This document shows, piece by piece, positions 57,540-64,000 of a stretch of DNA of 64,000 bases. The stretch lies in assembly GCA_032622095.1 (NCBI GenBank), contig CP136068.1:148441365-148505364 (forward strand), given 5' to 3'. This DNA is from Siphonodentalium dalli (Eukaryota > Mollusca > Scaphopoda > Gadilida > Siphonodentaliidae). The notes under the pieces were generated by a model. It ran no database searches. It saw only the letters and a program-made list of their open reading frames with translations, and had not been told where the DNA came from. Each line of letters begins with the position of its first letter. Within the stretch, counting starts at the first letter, position 1. The position numbers and the translations under genes were made by a program.

Positions 57540-57910
57540 TAAATCGCCTATGTATGCATTACTACAGCAGCTACGGGACTATCCTTTTGGAATCTTCATG
57601 TGCCGCAACTACTCCATCTGGAAATCACAAACTAGGTCACATACACCCGTCCAGCTGTTCAAAAATTGGGCGTAAGGCGTGCGTGGGGTCAAAATAATGC
57701 AAACAAGGTAACTTTTCGTTGCTAAATCGCCTGCGTATATGCATAGCCATAGCACAAGGCTATCCTTGTGGATTCGTTTTGTGCCGCCACTAGTGCATCT
57801 AGAAATCACAAACTCGGTCACATACGCCCGTCCAGCTGTTCAAAAATTGGGCGTAAGTCGTGTGTGGGGTCAAAATAATGAAACACAGGTAATTTTTCGT
57901 TTCTAAATCG
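57540..57910. repeat. ~185-bp tandem duplication
   Basis: TAAATCGCCT..CACAAACT.GGTCACATACRCCCGTCCAGC, then TTCAAAAATTGGGCGTAAG and GTGGGGTCAAAATAATG, occurs twice, with a third partial start at 57903. The second copy is about 85% similar. Confidence 0.7.
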
Positions 57911-58269
57911 CCTAACGTTTGTCAGACGGGATGAATTTAGTGCACGAGCTGTTGAAAAATGCTGTTAGCTCGACCATGCAAAGAATATCATTTGGTTATT
58001 GAAAAAGAACAACATAAGTTTTGGTATCTCACTAAAACATTGAATCATAGGAAATAAATGTATAGAAATTCGACATGTAAACAAAGTAGTGTCTCTCTTG
58101 TAGCACATCTTTTTCGTAACATGCCATTTTATACACTAGGATCTATATAAAAAGTAAACTATGTTCGTTGCAAGAGCATCGCTATAGGGGGTGGCAAAAT
58201 ACGCCCATTAGCCATTTCGTATCGTACTACCGCAAAATACAATAACAATTTGAGCTTACAGAGAATTGA
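57911..58269. other. Unassigned
   Basis: No gene or repeat recognised. Confidence 0.35.
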
Positions 58270-58700
58270 TTTCAGTGTCAAAATGCGGTCAAATTCTAAG
58301 TCGAAAAAGGGCCGTAACTCATGGAAAAATAATTGGATATAACCCATATTCAAACCTGGCCTGTATTTTTAGCTGGGAAACGCACATACACCAGCTTTGG
58401 TTCAGATCAAATAATCCAAACTGGAGTTATCGGTTGGAAACCCAAATGTTTTGAAATCGGTCCAATTCTAAGTCGAAAAGGGCCGTAACTCATGTCAAAA
58501 TAATTGGACGGAATCCATATTCGAACTTGGCCTGTATCTTTAGCTAGGAAATACACATACCAACTTTGGTTCAGATTAAATAACCCAAACTAGAGTTATC
58601 GGTCGCAAACCAAAAATGTTAACGGATGGACGGCTAGACGTCTGGGCGGACTGATTACATAATACGACATTTTGTTTTCAAAAGGGCGTATACAAGTCGG
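58270..58700 (-). mobile_element. Helitron-like element, family I-related
   Basis: Two 172-bp units (TTCTAAGTCGAAA..GGGCCGTAACTCATG at 58294 and 58466), then a GGATGGACGGCTAGACG tract and a CATTTTGTTTTCAAAAGGGC end resembling the inverse of the 8818 left end. CTRR end not found. Confidence 0.5.
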
Positions 58701-58740
58701 TCTGGAACCCTGAATACATTTTAAATGCTACTTGGGGGAG

Positions 58741-58757
58741 GGGGGGGGGGGGGGGGG
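58741..58757. repeat. G17 homopolymer
   Basis: An uninterrupted G run that continues a G-rich stretch from 58734. Length is likely variable. Confidence 0.8.
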
Positions 58758-58934
58758 TTAGTAGACCCCGAAGCCACGACAAATTGTTTTCGCGACTGGC
58801 TCAACCGATTCCGTGTCTGGTTAACTAGCTTAGCCGGCTCAGTCCCGACGTTCGTGGCTGACGAAATATGGTGGTCATAACGCTTGTGCGGATCTAGCGC
58901 TTTACGTACGTTCATGCAGAGGTGAACTGGTACC

Positions 58935-59060
58935 ACCCTGTGTGTCTAACACTTTACTTTAGTGCAGACACCGTAAGGGCAAACTGCATGGTACATCTGT
59001 GGGTTCAATGCTTTACTTTGGTGCAGACACCGTATATAAAGGATAACATGTACATCGGTG
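58935..59060. repeat. ~66-bp tandem duplication with TATA-like box
   Basis: CTTTACTTTAGTGCAGACACC and CTTTACTTTGGTGCAGACACC recur 63-67 bases apart. The second is followed by GTATATAAAGG (59032-59042). It lies immediately before the LTR-like repeat. Confidence 0.55.
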
Positions 59061-59075
59061 GCCCAGACGGTGGGT

Positions 59076-60122
59076 TGTAATACTTCCAATGTTACCCGGC
59101 GTATATAAGGTTAATCTGGAAGTCAATACCCTACCATTAGGTCCATAAATTATGCGTGGGAAACTGACCCGAAATTGAATAGCCTGCGGTATTCCGTTGC
59201 GAGTAAGTGATTTCCTATAGAGATTGTATTGAATCTTAACCTGTTTGGACAGGCCAGTACGTGTACGGATAAGATTGGTACACGTGGTTGGGTGTGGCTT
59301 TCAGATTTCCATATATACTATTTCAGCCGGGGATTGAAGGAGAGGTCTCACTCTTGTTTCTGAACGCACACTAGATACTAACGTGCAGCGTGAGAAGATG
59401 TTGTTGTATGATTCTCCGTGGCCGCCTGATGTGACTTTGTAAATATTTGTAATAATAAATCTCATCAACGTGTTCTAAGAATTGCCAACTTAATGCTAAG
59501 AACCTGGGACCAGCCCGAGAGTGGTACAGGTCGACGTGGTGCCGTGAGCTCGACATTTCTTGGAATTCTTGGAGATGGAAACCAGGTGGTCACGGGGAAA
59601 TAGGAAGGAATACAAGGTATGAGACAATTTTGCAATTATTTGGCTTGGTTCACAACTCTTTATAGGTAGATTTAGCTATAGTTAAAATGGTTCCATCAAT
59701 ATTCCAATATAAGGTATTCTTAGAAACTACTGTTGTTCCAGTATGGTTATTTCGAGTTGTTGTTGTTTCATTAATCATTGCGTCGATTTGAAATAAAGAG
59801 TGGTTTTTATTTTCGAAGTATTATTAGTTAATTGTTGCTGGTCTAAATTTTTGTGCAAATTGGCCGTAATTATTAAAATTGAAAAATGTTATCTGCTAGA
59901 TGAAATGAATCACTGGGATAATGTGTCCAGTCTAAGCTATGGCATCCAATAATTGGATGAGATTGGTTTAACAATCTGCGCGAGAATGACTCCCAGTGAA
60001 TTATTAAATTATGCAGGGAATTATGTTCAGGGAATTCACAGTTATAGTTTAAATTGTTGCGTCAAATTTTCTATATTAGGTATGCTTGGAAATTACAATT
60101 GTATCAGCGTTTTCTATGTCAA
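59076..60122 (+). repeat. First LTR-like direct repeat (minimum extent)
   Basis: Begins TG. It holds AATAAA signals near 59453 and 59790 and an internal ~115-bp duplication (TTGCGTCGATTTGAAATAAAG at 59779 and again at 60141, just beyond the comparable part). Its true right end cannot be set because the second copy is cut by the window. Confidence 0.6.
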
Positions 60123-62953
60123 ATTGTTGTTTCAAAAATCGTTGCGTCGATTTGAAATAAAGATTGTTTGTTTTCGAGGTATTATTAGTTACATGTACGC
60201 TGGTCTAAATTATTACACCTAATGCAGGTTATATAGGTATTAAAATTACTGATGAGTTTAGGATGTTGTCAAGTTAATCAGTATGAGTTTAGTGAGTTCT
60301 GGTTTTGAACGAATTGTGGGTTTCAATTTTTGTTAAGGCTGTTATGTTGGTCAATTGAGCGTATAATATTAGTTTTATTGTGCTCAGATTATCCATTTGA
60401 AAACATTAGTTATTTATGACAGTTTGTCAAGAGACTGGTTGCGTCCAGCGAGATATATCTTTAAATAAAGAAATTAGTTGAAGTAATTCGGAAAATTTTA
60501 AATTAGAGACATTATAGTCACTTGAAGTTTGAAGTATGGTTTAGGAAGGTTCCATTTAGCCAAATGGTTCCAATGTTTTGCAAAAATATCTACACGGATG
60601 GTTAGTGGTATTTTGTTAGGACACACCCAGATTGGGTTAAAATGTCGATTTTAAAATATATAGATCGATGTACGTGTATCGCCATTGTATGTAGGCGTTA
60701 TCGAAATGGTTTTAATGTGTTCAAGTTTCGAATAAACCAAAGTTGATCAGAGTTGACAAGTCGGAAAGTCAGAAATGTAACTGAATAATCAATTATGTTG
60801 TGCCAATACAAGAAAAGAATAGCTAGAAAATTGATTATGCCATAATTACATCTATTACGTGTATTCTGAGAGTGTCTGTATGTGTTAATCAGACTAACAT
60901 GCTTTCCAGTATGTCTAAAGGTTTGTGGACGGCACCGAGTACACGTAATAATATACATGTAGAATATAAAAGAAGTAAAACAAAGCACTTACTTTTTAAG
61001 GAGTTGTCAGAGAAAAGAACATGAATTTATCCAGATAATCCTATTAATTCCATGAAAATTGTACTGAATAAAGACACAATTTTTCATGAAAATTGTCCTG
61101 AATAAAAACACAGTTTGAACCATAGCTATGTTGAAAACATTATCATTGATAAATATATCCGTCCAACAGAAAAGTCACAACTGGCTGCTTAGCCCATCAA
61201 ACTCAAATGACAAAAATAAGGCAATTACTAAGATACATACAAATTGTTGGGTCAAAAATTCCCGAATGATACATCCAGACCCTCGTTTACCCAAAACATA
61301 CCACAGCAGCTGTCCGGTGAATATATTTTAATAGAAATGAAACATTGCCCCAGGGCATCGAAAATTAAAGTCTAGCAAAGCTCTCCCAAACACGGGTCAA
61401 TACATGGCTATTGCACAGGGGACTGAGTTGACTTTTGAAGATTATTCATGCGTGCTGAATTAATTATGGTGTTTGTATTGTTGTCTGAATTAAAGTGGTA
61501 ATTATATACATTTCATTTAGCAGTTAAGCTGTGGTCAGGAAAAATTAAAATTCGTATGGTGACATATCTATTGATTAATAGGGACATGTGAAGGAAGACT
61601 AGCTTACGCATTCCGTTAAGTTTAAAGTGACATGTGAGAATGAACTGGAAATACGCTTAAAGAGATAGCTGATGTCAGGAAATTAAAGTTTGTATAGTGA
61701 ACTATTGAATTGTTTTAAAGGGAAATATCATGCTAATAAGGTAAAGTAGGTTGTATTAAAACCCCATATATAATTAGCTAGGAGTATGTGAACCAATAAG
61801 CCAAGCAAATTGTCTCATGAGTTGTACATTTTATTCCGTTTCACAAGGAATATATATATATATATAATCGATGGCATTTATATAAAATGTCCTTGGTGTA
61901 TGAGTTGTTAATGTTTATGATAGTTGTTAGAATTACTAGCTGACAAGCTATAGATTACTCGACGGGTATGCCCAAATACAGGGCCCGTGATATTTAATTT
62001 GGCGTTCCAGGTTTATGGAATCGTGCTTGACACAAACGACGAGATTTTAACACGTCGGCGCTAATGATGTTGTAAAATGTTATGTTATAGAGCATTAAGG
62101 TACATGCTGGTATATATGGAGATGTTTATTTTGGCATTCCAAGTTAATGGATAGCGATTTGACGTGACAGGCGTGATTTTAACACGCCGTGCCAAGGAAT
62201 TTCTAAAATCTCAGTTTATAGAGTATTGTACAAGACCATACTGGTATTGTAGGGCATTTGAGCCAAATTAAAATGTTAGTCGGTTATATGGGCATTTCTG
62301 TGCAATGAAACGTGTTCTACACGTATATCGTTATTTTCACACGCTAATGCCAACCAGACTTAATAGATATTAGTTTCTAAACACAACGTATGAAGTCCTT
62401 TCCACTAGACAGTACTATGTTGACCCTTTAGTTATGCCCAAATTCAAGATCGAGTTGAACTTTATTCGTCTTTCGTATCGACACAAGGCAAATATAACCC
62501 TCCACAGGAAATCAAATTCTGGATATTAAACCATATTGATCCTTTGTCAAATGTCGCCCGCATTCAAGGTCAAATTGGAATTCATTCCAATTTTCGTACC
62601 GACACAAGGCGATTATTTGAACATAGCTATGACGATGAGATCGATCGACGTCCTCCATCGCTGGACCTGGATCCACTTGGTATTCGGAATGGAGCCAGGA
62701 CGAACGGAGTTAATAGGGAGGCCACTATTAACTCCCTACACGGAATCAGAAGCTAATATTCCAGGATTATGACATTCCTCTGTTCGGAACAATTCCTGTT
62801 ATCGACGATTCGGATTATGACATTCCTGTGTTAAAAACTTATGTTTTATTGTGTTACATGTATATTCCAAATGGGATAGTTTGGAGCTCCCCTCACGGAA
62901 TTATCAAGTTTTTTGTCTTAGGACAAAAATCTTGAAAAAGGTGATGAGAGTTA
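60123..62953. other. Interior of the LTR-like unit
   Basis: No retroviral-type frames. It contains diverged tandem duplications: GAAAATTGT.CTGAATAAA (61053, 61088), a ~145-bp pair with TTTTAACACGYCG (62045, 62172), and a ~113-bp pair with CGACACAAGGC (62481, 62600). A frame without ATG at about 62422-62756 is open for 112 codons across the last pair; its repeat copies are out of frame with each other, so coding is doubtful. Confidence 0.45.
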
Positions 62954-64000
62954 TGTAATACTTCCAATGTTACCCGGCGTATATAAGGTTAATCTGGAAG
63001 TCAATACCCTACCATTAGGTCCATAAATTATGCGTGGGAAACTGACCCGAAATTGAATAGCCTGCGCTATTCCGTTGCGAGTAAGTGATTTCCTATAGAG
63101 ATTGTATTAAATCTTAACCTGTTTGGACAGACCAGTACGTGTACGGATAAGATTGGTACACGTGGTTGGGTGTGGCTTTCAGATTTCCATATATACTATT
63201 TCAGCCGGGGATTGAAGGAGAGGTCTCACTCTTGTTTCTGAACGCACACTAGATACTAACGTGCAGCGTGAGAAGATGTTGTGGTATTATTCTCCGTGGC
63301 CGCCTGATGTGACTTTGTAAATATTTGTAATAATAAATCTCATCAACGTGTTCTAAGAATTGCCAACTTAATGCTAAGAACCTGGGACCAGCCCGAGAGT
63401 GGTACAGGTCGACGTGGTGCCGTGAGCTCGACATTTCTTGGAATTCTTGGAGATGGAAACCAGGTGGTCACGGGGAAATAGGAAGGAATACAAGGTATGA
63501 GACAATTTTGCAATTATTTGGCTTGGTTCACAACTCTTTATAGGTAGATTTAGCTATAGTTAAAATGGTTCCATCAATTTTCCAATATAAGGTATTCTTA
63601 GAAACTACTGTTGTTCCAGTATGGTTATTTCGAGTTGTTGTTGTTTCATTAATCATTGCGTCGATTTGAAATAAAGAGTGGTTTTTATTTTCGAAGTATT
63701 ATTAGTTAATTGTTGCTGGTCTAAATTTTTGTGCAAATTGGCCGTAATTATTAAAATTGAAAAATGTTATCTGCTAGATGAAATGAATCACTGGGATAAT
63801 GTGTCCAGTCTAAGCTATGGCATCCAATAATTGGATGAGATTGGTTTAACAATCTGCGCGAGAATGACTCCCAGTGAATTATTAAATTATGCAGGGAATT
63901 ATGTTCAGGGAATTCACAGTTATAGTTTAAATTGTTGCGTCAAATTTTCTATATTAGGTATGCTTGGAAATTACAATTGTATCAGCGTTTTCTATGTCAA
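62954..64000 (+). repeat. Second LTR-like direct repeat, cut by the window end
   Basis: Offset 3,878 bases from the first copy, collinear without indels. Differences seen: GCGGTATT/GCGCTATT, TTGAATC/TTAAATC, AGGCC/AGACC, GTTGTATGA/GTGGTATTA and ATATTCC/ATTTTCC. Confidence 0.7.

Larger units (their letters stand above)
59076..64000 (+). mobile_element. LTR-retrotransposon-like unit, non-coding interior
   Basis: A direct repeat starting TGTAATACTTCC occurs at 59076 and 62954. All 1,047 bases of the second copy within the window align to the first without indels and with about six substitutions. The first copy is preceded by unrelated DNA at exactly the TG, as is the second. Just before the second copy is a purine-rich AAAAAGGTGATGAGAG (62937-62950), placed like a polypurine tract. 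The 2.8-kb region between has no gag or pol frames. This fits a non-autonomous LTR element. It could instead be a segmental duplication, since the repeat end, primer-binding site and target duplication are not visible. Confidence 0.5.

Noticed and set aside
62422-62756. 112-codon frame as a retroelement gag/env remnant
   Set aside because: It crosses a tandem duplication whose copies are out of frame with each other; no Gag, protease, RT or envelope motif is visible.

Overview
This is a repeat-dominated window of an animal nuclear genome. It has no operons, no dense ORFs and no rRNA or tRNA that I can recognise. The style of the repeats (CCGT/ACAG tetranucleotide tails beside 120-175 bp internal tandem units, many palindromic MITEs, GGCGGCCATTTTG-rich repeats) resembles what is described for lophotrochozoans, most likely a bivalve or other mollusc. 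That assignment is inference; no host gene here fixes the species.

Layout. 0.26-5.4 kb: Helitron-like elements, a near-perfect palindromic MITE, and three head-to-tail Helitron-like copies. 5.7-10.6 kb: MITEs, most flanked by TTAA, and another Helitron-like element. 12.99-16.54 kb: a foldback element with 7-bp target-site duplications. 16.5-22.3 kb: a non-LTR retrotransposon (LINE) with an intact ORF1 and a frameshifted endonuclease/reverse-transcriptase ORF2; this is the only long, recognisable coding sequence. 22.3-33 kb: MITEs, two Helitron-like elements with internal tandem repeats, and short tandem arrays. 34-38.6 kb: dispersed repeats, an 8-copy 52-bp array, a foldback repeat and another Helitron-like element. 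39.756-48.613 kb: one 8.86-kb foldback transposon flanked by CAAAT, with termini CACTGTG and a 1.77-kb core of 42-bp minisatellite. 48.6-58 kb: the least repetitive part, with two promoter-like clusters, a coding-looking but broken unknown gene at 51.9-53.1 kb, and several short tandem duplications. 58.3-64 kb: a Helitron-like element and then an LTR-retrotransposon-like unit whose 1-kb direct repeats start TGTAATAC; the second repeat runs off the window end.

The regions do not form a pathway. What links them is mechanism: cut-and-paste elements leaving TA, TTAA, 5-bp or 7-bp target duplications; rolling-circle elements leaving TC...CTRR ends without duplication; and copy-paste LINE/LTR elements. 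The most notable items are the 8.86-kb foldback element, whose ends and 5-bp duplication fit the Transib/RAG signature, and the Helitron-like concatemer whose internal junctions join CTAG directly to TC.
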